From positions 1,116,001 through 1,180,000 of the forward strand of contig NZ_CP034570.1 in assembly GCF_003970695.1 (NCBI RefSeq): 64,000 nt of DNA, written 5' to 3'. The notes under the pieces were generated by a model. It made no database searches, was not told the origin of the DNA, and saw only the letters and a program-made list of their open reading frames with translations. Shown here piece by piece: positions 35,975 through 44,794 of this stretch (position 1 is its first letter; each line of letters begins with the position of its first letter). Source of the DNA: Maribacter sp. MJ134 (GTDB taxonomy: Bacteria > Bacteroidota > Bacteroidia > Flavobacteriales > Flavobacteriaceae). The position numbers and the translations under genes are program-made.

Positions 35975-35982
35975 ACATTTGA
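35975..35982 (+). promoter_or_regulatory. -7 box of a candidate ald promoter
   Basis: TACATTTG matches TAnnTTTG exactly, 40 bases before the ald ATG. No convincing -33 element is visible. Confidence 0.4.
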
Positions 35983-36021
35983 GCGTAAGACCTTACATTG
36001 GAGCTTGTTCAATATTATCCT

Positions 36022-37221
36022 ATGAATCAACCAACTTCTCCCTTTAGCAAACAACAATTACTACCACAAGAAGAAACCTTAGAGGTTTTAAAGCAAAAAG
36101 GAGAACTATTCATAGGATTACCCAAAGAAAATCAATATCAAGAAAAACGTATTTGCCTTACTCCGGATGCAGTGAACGCCATTACCGCTAACGGGCATCG
36201 TGTACTTATAGAATCCGGTGCGGGTAAGGGTGCTAATTTTTCGGACGTAGACTATACCAATGCTGGAGGTGAAATTACCAAAGACACTAAAAAGGTTTTT
36301 TCATGTCCCTTACTGTTAAAGGTGGAGCCTCCTACCCTGGCGGAAATAGAAATCATTAATCCGCAGACCACAATCATTTCTGCGCTACAGATAAAAACCC
36401 AGGATAAGACCTATTTTGAAGAGCTTGCCAGAAAACGGATTACGGCCATAGCTTTTGAATATATTCGTGATGATGACGGTAAATATCCTGCCGTGCGTTC
36501 CCTAAGTGAAATAGCAGGTATTTCCTCCGTGCTTATTGCAGCAGAACTTATGGCCGCAAGTAACAAAGGAAACGGACTTATGTTCGGTAACATTAGCGGT
36601 GTACCACCAGTGGAAGTAGTCATCATTGGTGCGGGAACCGTTGGGGAATTTGCAGCACGTTCTGCAATTGGTCTTGGAGCGAATATCAAAATATTCGATA
36701 ATTCCATAACCAAACTCCGAAATATACAGACCAACCTAAAACAAACGGTCTATACGAGCACTATACAGCCTAAAAACTTATTAAAAGCCTTAAAACGATG
36801 CGATGTAGCAATCGGTGCCACTAGAGGAAAAGGGAGGTCACCGGTTATTGTTAACAATACCATGGTCGAACATATGAAAAAAGGTGCCGTCATCATTGAT
36901 GTTAGTATCGATACCGGTGGTTGCTTTGAAACTAGTGAGGTAACGGACCATAACAAACCAACAATAGAAAAATACGGTGTTGTACATTACGGCGTACCCA
37001 ACATTCCGGCGCGCTACCCCAAGACCGCATCGGTTTCCATTAGCAACATTTTCACTCCCTACCTACTTAAAATAGGCGAAGACGGCGGATTGGAAAATTC
37101 CCTGCGTTTTGACAAAGGGCTACGAAACGGATTGTATATGTACCATGGAATTTTGACCAATAAATCTGTCGGAGAGTGGTTTGACCTGCAGTACAGTGAT
37201 ATTAATTTCCTTATTTTTTAG
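36022..37221 (+). CDS. ald: Alanine dehydrogenase
   Basis: 399 residues from the ATG at 36022. It interconverts alanine and pyruvate with NAD. The family start is GLPKENQYQEKRICLTPDAV, with the substrate-side Lys later in LLKVEPPT. The Rossmann motif is VVIIGAGTVGEFAARSA. The C-terminal part has MKKGAVIIDVSIDTGGCFETS and GVPNIPARYPKTAS. It is about 25 residues longer at the N terminus than typical Ald. It lies behind the porX-tsaE region, as I recall from other flavobacteria. Confidence 0.92.
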   Translation: MNQPTSPFSKQQLLPQEETLEVLKQKGELFIGLPKENQYQEKRICLTPDAVNAITANGHRVLIESGAGKGANFSDVDYTNAGGEITKDTKKVFSCPLLLKVEPPTLAEIEIINPQTTIISALQIKTQDKTYFEELARKRITAIAFEYIRDDDGKYPAVRSLSEIAGISSVLIAAELMAASNKGNGLMFGNISGVPPVEVVIIGAGTVGEFAARSAIGLGANIKIFDNSITKLRNIQTNLKQTVYTSTIQPKNLLKALKRCDVAIGATRGKGRSPVIVNNTMVEHMKKGAVIIDVSIDTGGCFETSEVTDHNKPTIEKYGVVHYGVPNIPARYPKTASVSISNIFTPYLLKIGEDGGLENSLRFDKGLRNGLYMYHGILTNKSVGEWFDLQYSDINFLIF

Positions 37222-37293
37222 AATTACCTTATACTTTCTTTTCTCCTCCTTCTGAAAGCCATAATTTTGCAAGGCTAACTTTCATTTTACAAC

Positions 37294-37683
37294 ATGGCAT
37301 TCATTAAACGTTTAGGATTTTACTTATTTGGAATGTCCATAGGACTCGTATTCTTAGCCATGTTCTTTAAAAAGAAATCAGCCGAAACAGGCGTTTATTT
37401 CTGTTACCTTCCAAATTGTAGAACATTAAAGGATATCAGGTCCAAACCATTCTACTACTCCGATGAGGTGCAGACAATGCTTGCAAATAAGCGTATAGAC
37501 ACCTTGGCTATACGATATATCCTTACAGAGGGAGATGTAGATTTTGGTAGTAGTGATACAAAATCCGCCAACTGTAAGACCTATATCGTAGAGGGTTCAT
37601 ACGCCAAGAAAGAATTGACTTTACAAGTGAAAAATTGCAAGGATAAAGCCACTATCGAGTCCATTAAACCCACTATGCAGTAA
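37294..37683 (+). CDS. DUF4258 family protein, membrane-anchored
   Basis: 129 residues. One N-terminal transmembrane segment (about 6-24) is followed by a soluble domain with paired cysteines (CYLPNC, later NCKTY and NCKDK) and the stretch ILTEGDVDFGSS. This resembles the small DUF4258 group often found upstream of proline dehydrogenase. The function is unknown. It is convergent with the PRODH gene, and the stop codons are separated by only 2 bases. Confidence 0.7.
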   Translation: MAFIKRLGFYLFGMSIGLVFLAMFFKKKSAETGVYFCYLPNCRTLKDIRSKPFYYSDEVQTMLANKRIDTLAIRYILTEGDVDFGSSDTKSANCKTYIVEGSYAKKELTLQVKNCKDKATIESIKPTMQ

Positions 37684-37685
37684 GG

Positions 37686-38858
37686 CTATATCTTTCTTCT
37701 TTTACGCTCCTTTTTTAATAAGGACAACTCTCTTGTGGTCTGCCCTGCAACAGAAGTGTTCTCTTCCGCTCTTCGTATTAAATAGGGCATCACATCACGT
37801 ACAGGACCAAAAGGCAAATATTTAGCGACGTTATAACCATTGGCGGCCAGATTAAACGAAATATGATCGCTCATACCATATAATTGCCCAAACCAAACAC
37901 CGTTGTTGTTCTTCGCTATTCCGTTTTTATCCATAAGTTCAATAAGCTTGTAACAACTTTCTTCATTATGGGTGCCCGAGAAAATGGAAATGATATCTAA
38001 ATTTTCAATAATATAGGCTACGGTCTCATCAAAATTAATATCCGTTGCCAATTTAGATTCGCATATAGGCGTAGGGTATCCTTTTTCTTTCGCTCTTTCG
38101 TTCTCCTTTTCCATATAGGCGCCCCGAACCACTTTGACCCCTATCTTAAATCCTTTTTCCTGTGCTCTTTTCTGAAGTTCTTTTAGATAGGGCAGTCTAT
38201 CCCATCGGTACATCTGTAATGTATTGAAAACTACAGCTTTTTCTTTGTTGTACTTCTGCATCATTTCTTCTACCAAATCGTCCGCCGCATCCTGCATCCA
38301 ACTCTCTTCACCGTCTATCAATAATGCTACATCAAGGTCATATGCCTTCTTGCACACCTGATCAAATCTTTTGACCACACGTTGCCATTCCGCCTTCTCG
38401 GTATCGGACAATTCTTTTTGCTCACTAATCTTTTGATATAGCGCAAACCTCCCGAACCCCGTAGGCTTAAAAACGGCAAAGGGGATTGCTTCCTTTTCTT
38501 TGACAAAATCCAGAATCTTTAAAATAATTCGGGTAGCATTGTCAAACGGGTCTTCTTCCTCCTTACCCTCAACCGAATAATCGAGTACCGAGCATACTTT
38601 TTTCTCCCACATTCTATCGACCACGGGCAAGCAATCTTCCTCATTGATACCCCCGCAAAAATGGTCAAAAACAGTAGCACGAATGAGTCCTTCTACAGGG
38701 AGTTTGGCCCTTATGGCAAAATTTGTCATCAATGTGCCCATCTTCACCAATGGTTCATTGGCAATCATTTTAAAAAGGAAATAGGCCCGTTCAAGTTCAG
38801 AATCGGTTTTTAACGAAAATGCTGTTGCGGTATTCTCAAAAATTGGGTTCATATCCAT
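37686..38858 (-). CDS. Proline dehydrogenase
   Basis: 390 residues. It carries only the FAD-dependent PRODH barrel, which oxidises proline to pyrroline-5-carboxylate. Visible family blocks are KVVRGAYMEKE, the FSGTHNEESC segment, QLYGMSDHISF, and the C-terminal YLPFGPVRDVMPYLIRRAEEN, which binds the substrate carboxylate. The P5C dehydrogenase is not nearby. The neighbouring aroB starts 110 bases away in the other direction. Confidence 0.93.
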   Translation of the reverse strand: MDMNPIFENTATAFSLKTDSELERAYFLFKMIANEPLVKMGTLMTNFAIRAKLPVEGLIRATVFDHFCGGINEEDCLPVVDRMWEKKVCSVLDYSVEGKEEEDPFDNATRIILKILDFVKEKEAIPFAVFKPTGFGRFALYQKISEQKELSDTEKAEWQRVVKRFDQVCKKAYDLDVALLIDGEESWMQDAADDLVEEMMQKYNKEKAVVFNTLQMYRWDRLPYLKELQKRAQEKGFKIGVKVVRGAYMEKENERAKEKGYPTPICESKLATDINFDETVAYIIENLDIISIFSGTHNEESCYKLIELMDKNGIAKNNNGVWFGQLYGMSDHISFNLAANGYNVAKYLPFGPVRDVMPYLIRRAEENTSVAGQTTRELSLLKKERKRRKI

Positions 38859-38968
38859 TAAAATCTTAAGCCAATAAAGATAATCACAGATTTTATATTC
38901 TATTGATTAAAAATAACCTTTATTTTGTTCCTTCATATCGTTTACCAGTACTAACAACAATACATTTT

Positions 38969-40030
38969 ATGCACTCTATAGTATCAGATTCTTATGCGGT
39001 TCATTTTAACGAAAATGCGTACCAAGCATTAAATGGACATCTTGAAGAAATGGCGTATTCCATCATCTTTCTTCTTGTGGATGAAAACACGCATGAGTTA
39101 TGCTATCCCAATTTCATGTCTCGCATCCAAGGCGACTATCATTTTGAAATTATTGAAATAGAATCCGGCGAAATCAATAAGAACATAGAAACCTGTGTAG
39201 GGGTTTGGGAAGCACTTTCTGAATTAGGGGCCGACCGTAAAAGTATAGTCATTAACCTTGGTGGCGGGGTATTGACCGATTTAGGAGGCTTTGTTGCATC
39301 GACCTTTAAAAGAGGTATCCATTTTATAAATGTACCTACTACCTTGTTGTCCATGGTAGACGCCTCTGTTGGCGGCAAAACAGGTGTAGATTTGGGTACA
39401 CTTAAAAATCAAGTAGGGGTGATTAATCAGCCTGAAATGGTCCTTGTTATCACAGATTTTTTGGACACCTTGGAAGTGCGGCAAATGAAAAGTGGTTTTT
39501 CCGAAATGCTGAAGCACGGACTTATTCAAGACAACATGTACTGGGACAAATTAAGAGGGATTTCCGAGTTGGAGGAAATGAAGAACCATATTTATCCTTC
39601 GGTAGTTATCAAAAATAATATAGTCCTTCAAGATCCTACTGAACAGCACATTCGTAAAGTTTTGAATTATGGGCATACCTTGGGGCATGCTATAGAATCC
39701 TATTTTTTAGAGAACAAAGAGAAAAAGAGTCTACTGCATGGCGAGGCCATTGCTATTGGGATGATTTTGGAAGCCTACCTGTCCAATCGCTTGACAGGCT
39801 TACAGACTTCTGAATTGGAAGAAATTAAGACCACGTTCTTAAAAACATTTGCAAAAGTGTCTATTTCGAACGAGGATATCGATGCGATATTGGAGCTAAT
39901 GAAATACGATAAGAAAAATTCTCATGGTAAGATCAATTTCGTGTTATTGAAAGGAATAGGAGAAGCGGTAATAGACGTACAAATTCCTACAGAATTATTT
40001 AAAGATGCATTCGCATACTACATGGAATAA
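38969..40030 (+). CDS. aroB: 3-dehydroquinate synthase
   Basis: 354 residues from the ATG at 38969; the longer frame from 38903 lacks family similarity and is rejected. It converts DAHP to 3-dehydroquinate in the shikimate pathway, using NAD and a divalent metal. Visible are NLGGGVLTDLGGFVASTFKRG, PTTLLSMVDASVGGKTGVD, the metal ligands in GFSEMLKHGLI and RKVLNYGHTLGHAIES, and HGEAIAIGM. It is divergent from the PRODH gene. Confidence 0.95.
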   Translation: MHSIVSDSYAVHFNENAYQALNGHLEEMAYSIIFLLVDENTHELCYPNFMSRIQGDYHFEIIEIESGEINKNIETCVGVWEALSELGADRKSIVINLGGGVLTDLGGFVASTFKRGIHFINVPTTLLSMVDASVGGKTGVDLGTLKNQVGVINQPEMVLVITDFLDTLEVRQMKSGFSEMLKHGLIQDNMYWDKLRGISELEEMKNHIYPSVVIKNNIVLQDPTEQHIRKVLNYGHTLGHAIESYFLENKEKKSLLHGEAIAIGMILEAYLSNRLTGLQTSELEEIKTTFLKTFAKVSISNEDIDAILELMKYDKKNSHGKINFVLLKGIGEAVIDVQIPTELFKDAFAYYME

Positions 40031-40136
40031 AACGTTCATATACTAAAATAAGGATTTCACAACTCTTTAGAATATGCCATGGATAAAACAACTAGCTTAG
40101 GTAAAGGAATTATAAACCAATACAACCATTCTAGTT

Positions 40137-40472
40137 ATGACCAGACGTTTAATAGATTACAAGAAACTTGACCATCAGTTAGCAACATTGCTGTTAGACA
40201 CCTACCCTCACGGTTATGGTGACGAAGATATTATTGCATTTAGAAATGGCAGTGGAGATATTGTCGAGGCCGTAGAGCTAAGAACATCAGACACCCTTTA
40301 CTTGGTTAAAATAAGTCAGAGCCTTTCTAACTTTATCGCCAATTTCGAAGAAAATATAGAGAAAGAGCTGCAGTCAAATACTCCAGCGGATGCCATGGTA
40401 TCAGAGCAAATTACTCCAGAAATGGAAATGGGCTTCACGACGGAGGAAGAGGAATTCAACGATTCGGAATAA
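40137..40472 (+). CDS. Conserved small acidic protein
   Basis: 111 residues, no signal or membrane segment. The N-terminal part (RRLIDYKKLDHQLATLLLDTYPHGYGDEDIIAF) looks globular. The C-terminal 40 residues are strongly acidic and probably disordered (EMGFTTEEEEFNDSE). I know this type as a conserved hypothetical next to aroB in flavobacteria. It is convergent with the DinB gene, and the two stops abut without a spacer. Confidence 0.7.
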   Translation: MTRRLIDYKKLDHQLATLLLDTYPHGYGDEDIIAFRNGSGDIVEAVELRTSDTLYLVKISQSLSNFIANFEENIEKELQSNTPADAMVSEQITPEMEMGFTTEEEEFNDSE

Positions 40473-40988
40473 TTACAAATATCTTTCCGTTATAATATTG
40501 GCATGATGTTTTTGGTGTCCGCTAATAACAAAACCTAATGCCGCAACACTCCATGGCATATTACTAGCGGTTCCTACTCGCTTCAGTTTTTTATTACTCA
40601 TTTGCTCAAAAAGTGTAATCGTAGCGTTCCTTACGGTCAAATATTCCTTATGGATATCTTCTTTACTTCTTTTTTCGCTTTCACTTTCCAACACATATCC
40701 ATCCTGTTCAAAGCCAGGTAACGCAGTCATATCGTTCCTAGAGAAACGAAATGCCCTATATTGAAATATCCTTTCCGTATCTATTAGATGTAGTAAAACT
40801 TCTGCAATAGTCCATTTTCCAGTAGCATAACGATGCTGCAATTTTTCCTCGGGGAGTTCGCTTAAAAAATTCGTAAACCAATCCCTGCCCTTTAAAAGTG
40901 CCTCATTAAGGTCAACATCACCCAGCGTATTGAGATAAGTTGCATAGAAATGATTGAACTCTTCGGCACCTAATTCTGATTTTTTCAT
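40473..40988 (-). CDS. DinB-family protein
   Basis: 171 residues from the ATG at 40988. It is a DinB-like four-helix protein. The metal-binding His pattern is in EVLLHLIDTERIFQYRAF and in the C-terminal SGHQKHHANIITERYL. It differs clearly from the DinB protein in the his operon. The substrate is unknown; thiol-linked detoxification is one possibility for the family. It follows the Lrp gene terminator. Confidence 0.85.
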   Translation of the reverse strand: MKKSELGAEEFNHFYATYLNTLGDVDLNEALLKGRDWFTNFLSELPEEKLQHRYATGKWTIAEVLLHLIDTERIFQYRAFRFSRNDMTALPGFEQDGYVLESESEKRSKEDIHKEYLTVRNATITLFEQMSNKKLKRVGTASNMPWSVAALGFVISGHQKHHANIITERYL

Positions 40989-41003
40989 TTGAAACTTGAT
41001 AAT

Positions 41004-41039
41004 AAAAAAGCCCAATTATCATAAATAATCGAGCTTTTT
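41004..41039 (-). terminator. Intrinsic terminator after the Lrp gene
   Basis: On the minus strand a 15-bp stem (AAAAAGCTCGATTAT / ATAATTGGGCTTTTT, two wobbles) ends in a T-rich tail. It lies 20 bases past the stop of the Lrp-type gene. Confidence 0.75.
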
Positions 41040-41059
41040 AAATATTCTATTCTTTCAAT

Positions 41060-41539
41060 TTACAATTCATTGAATATTGTGTGCATCAATCGTTTTTTAT
41101 CGTTGAAGCTTTCTTCCAAGGAAATCATTGTTTCCGTTCTGCTGATACCGTCAATATCATCAATCTTAAAAATGATATTTTTAGCATGTGTGGTATCTTT
41201 AGCTCTTATTTTGCAAAAAATGTTGAATTTACCTGTGGTTATGTGTGCAATGGTAACGTTGGGGATTTGATTTAAACGTTCCAAAACAAATTTGGTTTGA
41301 TGCGTTTTCTCCAAAAATATACCTACATAGGCTATAAATGCATAACCTAGCTTTACATAGTCCAACGTAAGGGAAGAACCTTTAATAATACCGGCCTCTT
41401 CCATCTTTTTTACACGAACATGCACCGTACCTGCTGATATTAATAGTTTTTTAGCGATATCCGTAAAAGGAGTTCTCGTATTATCAATTAACATATCTAA
41501 TATCTGGTGATCTATCTCATCCAATTTAACCTTACCCAT
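41060..41539 (-). CDS. Lrp/AsnC-family transcriptional regulator
   Basis: 159 residues. An N-terminal winged helix-turn-helix (about 6-55: LDEIDHQILDMLIDNTRTPFTDIAKKL ... GTVHVRVKKM) is followed by the ligand-binding RAM/AsnC domain (about 70-150). Family members form octamers and respond to amino acids. Neighbouring genes (proline and alanine dehydrogenase) are amino-acid catabolic, but a direct link is only inference. A good promoter with TTG / TATTTTTG spacing 20 is present upstream. Confidence 0.92.
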   Translation of the reverse strand: MGKVKLDEIDHQILDMLIDNTRTPFTDIAKKLLISAGTVHVRVKKMEEAGIIKGSSLTLDYVKLGYAFIAYVGIFLEKTHQTKFVLERLNQIPNVTIAHITTGKFNIFCKIRAKDTTHAKNIIFKIDDIDGISRTETMISLEESFNDKKRLMHTIFNEL

Positions 41540-41556
41540 AATTCATTATTTTGAGG

Positions 41557-41587
41557 CAAAAATAGAGAATCATAAAATTAAATTCAA
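41557..41587 (-). promoter_or_regulatory. Promoter of the Lrp-type gene
   Basis: Minus strand: TTG at 41587-41585 and TATTTTTG at 41564-41557, spacing 20. This matches the TTTG / TAnnTTTG consensus and lies about 18 bases before the ATG. Confidence 0.6.
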
Positions 41588-41649
41588 CGAATTCACAGTT
41601 TATTTAACAAAAGCGTAAAGTAAAGTATAGAAAATTAAAATTCAACCCT

Positions 41650-42759
41650 TCATTTTATCAATCGAAGTATGCCATTATCCGCCAACCATTGTAAATCTTC
41701 CGTCATGTTACAATCTTTGGTTATGTGCCCAAACCGCACATCTTTCGAGTCTTCTGCTGTCATGAGCTTAGGTTCAAACGAGATATTACCGTTTTCTAGA
41801 ACCTCTTTATACAATACATATCTAGTGTTGGTCTTGGAAGGCGTACCTTCTAGAATACCTGCATTTTTAATGAGAATATCACAATAGAACTTATTATTAT
41901 CAGGGATTTTGCTGTAATCTGCTATAGTATATGAGTTGAACGTATCCTCGGCAATGGCATGCACTGCGGTAAGTAGGGCTAAAAAGATAAACTTCCTGGT
42001 CTCTTCTCGCTTATAATCATTGTAAAAATGCCCGGCCTCAAAAAGCACAGTAGGTGTATTGGACATCTGAAAAGCATCTCCAACACAATTAGGGTTGAAT
42101 CCGTCATCATACCTGCCCACTTGACCTGGTATAAGCTTTTGTAGGGTTTTATTCATCGCAGCTATAAGAAGCATACTAATTTCTCTTGAGCTCGAAATAT
42201 TGCGACCCACATCAAAAGCAGGGGCTAAAAAGGAAACGGTAGCCGGTAATTTGGTATCCCCAACATTAAAGATTGTACGTTGATCGTGCAGATTAAAACA
42301 ATAATGAGGTGCAAATTGCTCATACTCCTTTCGCAGGAGTTGACTTTCTGGTTGTGATAATTCTTGTGCATCCCTGTTTAGGTCCACCCCATTGGCATTA
42401 ACCCGCGTATAGGCTTTAGCCCCGTCCGGATTTAATATGGGTATCATTTTAAAAGTACATTCTTCCAAAAGTCTAGATGCTCCATCTATTTGAAGCTGAA
42501 TACAATTCAAAAAGTCCAGAACAGCTTTTGTGGTCGTTGATTCGTTCCCATGCATCTGTGACCACATTAAAATACGTTTTGGTCCCGTACCAAAAGTGAT
42601 ACTTTGAATAGTTTTCTTTTGAACTGACAAACCGATGTCCTGTATCTTGAAATAGGCCGGTAGCCCGTTTAAGAATTCTTGAATATGCTCGTTTGTTATA
42701 TACCGACCGGTAATTGTGGTTACCTTAACTTTGGAGTATTCCTTATCTGATAGTATCAT
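41650..42759 (-). CDS. M14-family zinc carboxypeptidase
   Basis: 369 residues from the ATG at 42759. It is a zinc metallopeptidase of the carboxypeptidase A superfamily. The Zn ligands H and E are in MHGNEST and the third ligand His in NLHDQRT. The substrate carboxylate region is INPDGAKAYTRVNANGVDLNRD as family pattern, and the catalytic Glu is probably in VLFEAGHF. No signal peptide is seen, so it is probably cytoplasmic. It may trim peptides or peptidoglycan pieces. It is divergent from the HTH regulator, with a 244-base gap. Confidence 0.88.
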   Translation of the reverse strand: MILSDKEYSKVKVTTITGRYITNEHIQEFLNGLPAYFKIQDIGLSVQKKTIQSITFGTGPKRILMWSQMHGNESTTTKAVLDFLNCIQLQIDGASRLLEECTFKMIPILNPDGAKAYTRVNANGVDLNRDAQELSQPESQLLRKEYEQFAPHYCFNLHDQRTIFNVGDTKLPATVSFLAPAFDVGRNISSSREISMLLIAAMNKTLQKLIPGQVGRYDDGFNPNCVGDAFQMSNTPTVLFEAGHFYNDYKREETRKFIFLALLTAVHAIAEDTFNSYTIADYSKIPDNNKFYCDILIKNAGILEGTPSKTNTRYVLYKEVLENGNISFEPKLMTAEDSKDVRFGHITKDCNMTEDLQWLADNGILRLIK

Positions 42760-42795
42760 GTTTCTTATGAAAGTGTAAAAGTACAACGGAAGAAA

Positions 42796-42809
42796 TTTAC
42801 AATTGTAAA
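42796..42809. repeat. 14-base perfect palindrome upstream of the M14 gene
   Basis: TTTACAATTGTAAA is a perfect palindrome 37 bases from the M14 start. Related TTGTAAAC or GTTTACA words recur at 42803, 42837 and 42993, so it may be an operator of the adjacent HTH regulator. Confidence 0.4.
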
Positions 42810-42966
42810 CACCCTGTAAGGATTGTTGCTAGAATTGTTTACAGAATATCCGCTAATCAATATGATGTAAATCAATTAATTGAAAATCAATATTTTAAAA
42901 TACTTCACATAAAGTTATAATATTAATTATAATTTAGATTTATAAAATACTTAGTATTCCTGAATG

Positions 42967-42995
42967 GTAGTTGTAACTACAATTATTTATTTTTG
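42967..42995 (+). promoter_or_regulatory. Inverted repeat and -7 box at the HTH gene start
   Basis: GTAGTT-GT-AACTAC (42967-42980) sits where the -33 region should be. TATTTTTG (42988-42995) matches the -7 consensus exactly. The start codon is at 43004, so the message would be nearly leaderless. The palindrome is placed for autoregulation. Confidence 0.45.
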
Positions 42996-43003
42996 TAAAC
43001 GAA

Positions 43004-43369
43004 ATGGAAATAAAAGAGATTGTACATAGGATAGAGAATGTCATGGCGCACTATGATTTATCCCCAGCAACGTTTGCGGATACGATTGGCGTACAACGAT
43101 CTAGTATTTCGCATTTATTGAAAGGTCGTAATAAGCCTAGTTTAGACTTTGTACTAAAGGTCAAGACCGCCTTCCCCGATATCAATATCAACTGGCTGAT
43201 ATTTGGTCAGGGTAATCTTGTGGATGACGAGCATCAGGAAAAGGAAAAAACAATGAGATTATCCTCCCCTACAAAAAGATTGGATGCAGTAGCTTCAGAC
43301 GAGAAAAAGATTGATTATATTGTCATTTTTTATACTGACGGCACTTTTAAGTCGCACAAGGAAGTCTAA
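43004..43369 (+). CDS. XRE-type helix-turn-helix regulator
   Basis: 121 residues. The HTH domain (about 8-62) is of Cro/C1 type: YDLSPATFADTIGVQRSSISHLLKGRNKPSLDFVLK. The stretch ININWLIFGQG is typical of this phage-repressor-like subgroup. The C-terminal 50 residues are charged and end with IDYIVIFYTDGTFKSHKEV, a short beta element of unknown role. Target genes could include itself and the divergent M14 peptidase. Confidence 0.88.
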   Translation: MEIKEIVHRIENVMAHYDLSPATFADTIGVQRSSISHLLKGRNKPSLDFVLKVKTAFPDININWLIFGQGNLVDDEHQEKEKTMRLSSPTKRLDAVASDEKKIDYIVIFYTDGTFKSHKEV

Positions 43370-43439
43370 GCCAGTACCGGAATAGAATAATTTCGCTCAA
43401 AAAAAATGTGGCAATTCTTTATTTTGTTAATTTGCAGCC

Positions 43440-43817
43440 ATGATAAAAAAAGTATTTTTTATAGGTATCATCGCATGCTCCATAGCATCTTGCTATCAAC
43501 CAAAGCGTGATTGCAGTACTTACAGAACCGGCACTTTTACGTTTAACTACCAAATTGGTGATAGCCTAAAAACAGGTAAGTTTGTTAGAGGTGAAAAATA
43601 CAGTGTAGACTATTTCGATAATAAAATCGATAGCGCTACCATCAGATGGTTCAACGATTGCGAATTTGTTCTACAGGACCTGGAAAGCAAAGTAGGCATC
43701 CAATACAAAATCATAACTACCACCGATAGTTCTTATACCTTTGAGTACAAAAATGCGGTAAAAGACCCTAATAAAAAACTTATAGTAAAAACTGGCACAG
43801 CTTATAAAACCAACTAA
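43440..43817 (+). CDS. Small lipoprotein
   Basis: 125 residues. The signal sequence MIKKVFFIGIIACSIASC gives a lipobox with Cys18 as acylation site. The mature part is a small beta-rich domain with conserved Cys (RDCSTYRTGTF, FNDCEFVLQ). I recall homologues being labelled DNA topoisomerase IV in databases, which nothing in this sequence supports. Role unknown. TerC follows after 2 bases. Confidence 0.8.
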   Translation: MIKKVFFIGIIACSIASCYQPKRDCSTYRTGTFTFNYQIGDSLKTGKFVRGEKYSVDYFDNKIDSATIRWFNDCEFVLQDLESKVGIQYKIITTTDSSYTFEYKNAVKDPNKKLIVKTGTAYKTN

Positions 43818-43819
43818 TC

Positions 43820-44614
43820 ATGCTTGAAATTTTCACTAGCCCGGATGCGTGGATCGCATTATTGACATTGACCTTTCTTGAAATTGTTCTTGGTATAGAT
43901 AATATAATCTTCATTTCCATTGCGGCGGGAAAACTAGAAGAAAGTCAACGTAAAAAAGCCACCAACATAGGTCTTGTGCTCGCCATGGTGATGCGTATTG
44001 TGTTATTATTCGGAATTTCGATGCTCACTGCTATGAAAAAACCGTTCTGGGTCATTGATGGAGATTGGATTACCGGTGGCATCAGTGGACAGTCCGTCAT
44101 ATTGTTTGCCGGTGGTCTGTTCTTATTGTACAAAAGCACAAAGGAAATCCATGAAAAAGTAGAAGACCGGGGTCATGACGAGAGAGAAGTGACCAATGCC
44201 AGAGGCAATACCCTAACAAAAGCTATTATACAAATCACCGTAATTAATATCGTATTCTCTTTCGATTCTATTTTGACCGCCATTGGAATGACTAACGGTA
44301 TATCACCAAACCCAAATGACGCCCTAATTCTAATGATAATAGCCGTAGTGATCTCCGTTGTCATTATGATGCTCTTCGCTAATCCCGTTGGTGATTTCGT
44401 GAACAGACATCCCTCAGTTCAGATTTTAGGACTATCCTTCTTAATATTGATTGGGTTTATGCTCATCGCAGAGGCTGCACATTTAAGTCACCTGATTGTT
44501 TTTGGAAACGAAGTGGGTGTCATCCCAAAAGGATACCTTTATTTTGCAATAGCCTTCTCCTTAATGGTTGAATTCTTTGATTTACGGACGAAGAAAAACA
44601 AGAAGAACTCTTAG
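43820..44614 (+). CDS. TerC-family integral membrane protein
   Basis: 264 residues with seven or so transmembrane segments. Hallmarks are FLEIVLGIDNIIFISI near the N terminus and FSFDSILTAIGMT in the middle, each carrying the membrane-embedded acidic residues seen in TerC. Family members are linked to metal (Mn2+) export and tellurite resistance. It lies 2 bases after the lipoprotein gene. Confidence 0.92.
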   Translation: MLEIFTSPDAWIALLTLTFLEIVLGIDNIIFISIAAGKLEESQRKKATNIGLVLAMVMRIVLLFGISMLTAMKKPFWVIDGDWITGGISGQSVILFAGGLFLLYKSTKEIHEKVEDRGHDEREVTNARGNTLTKAIIQITVINIVFSFDSILTAIGMTNGISPNPNDALILMIIAVVISVVIMMLFANPVGDFVNRHPSVQILGLSFLILIGFMLIAEAAHLSHLIVFGNEVGVIPKGYLYFAIAFSLMVEFFDLRTKKNKKNS

Positions 44615-44768
44615 GCTCTATCTTGAAAATAATCTAAGACATCAGGACTTTCAATTAAAATAACTCACTAGTTATTGAAAGAGACTACATCAAAGTAATG
44701 AGTCGCGAACGTGGCTTATAATTCCGTCTATCTTACCGATTAGGATAATTAAAAGACAATATCTATTG

Positions 44769-44794
44769 GGTTCCGGAAGTAAGAACCTGTTTTT
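44769..44794 (+). terminator. Weak candidate terminator between TerC and desaturase genes
   Basis: A 5-bp stem (GGTTC / GAACC) with a 9-base loop is followed by TGTTTTT, close to the end of the convergent desaturase gene. The stem is short. The rest of the 178-base gap shows an imperfect CTTTCAAT...ATTGAAAG inverted repeat and nothing else. Confidence 0.3.

Noticed and set aside
38903-38968. A 22-codon N-terminal extension of aroB
   Set aside because: It has no family similarity and occupies the likely promoter region between the divergent genes.
40079-40172. A 30-codon frame starting MDKTTSLGKG after aroB
   Set aside because: It overlaps the better-supported gene at 40137 in another frame and shows no start signals of its own.
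43820-44614. TerC as part of a tellurite-resistance or phage-defence Ter cluster
   Set aside because: No TerA/B/D/Z-type genes are nearby; it is a stand-alone TerC paired with a small lipoprotein.
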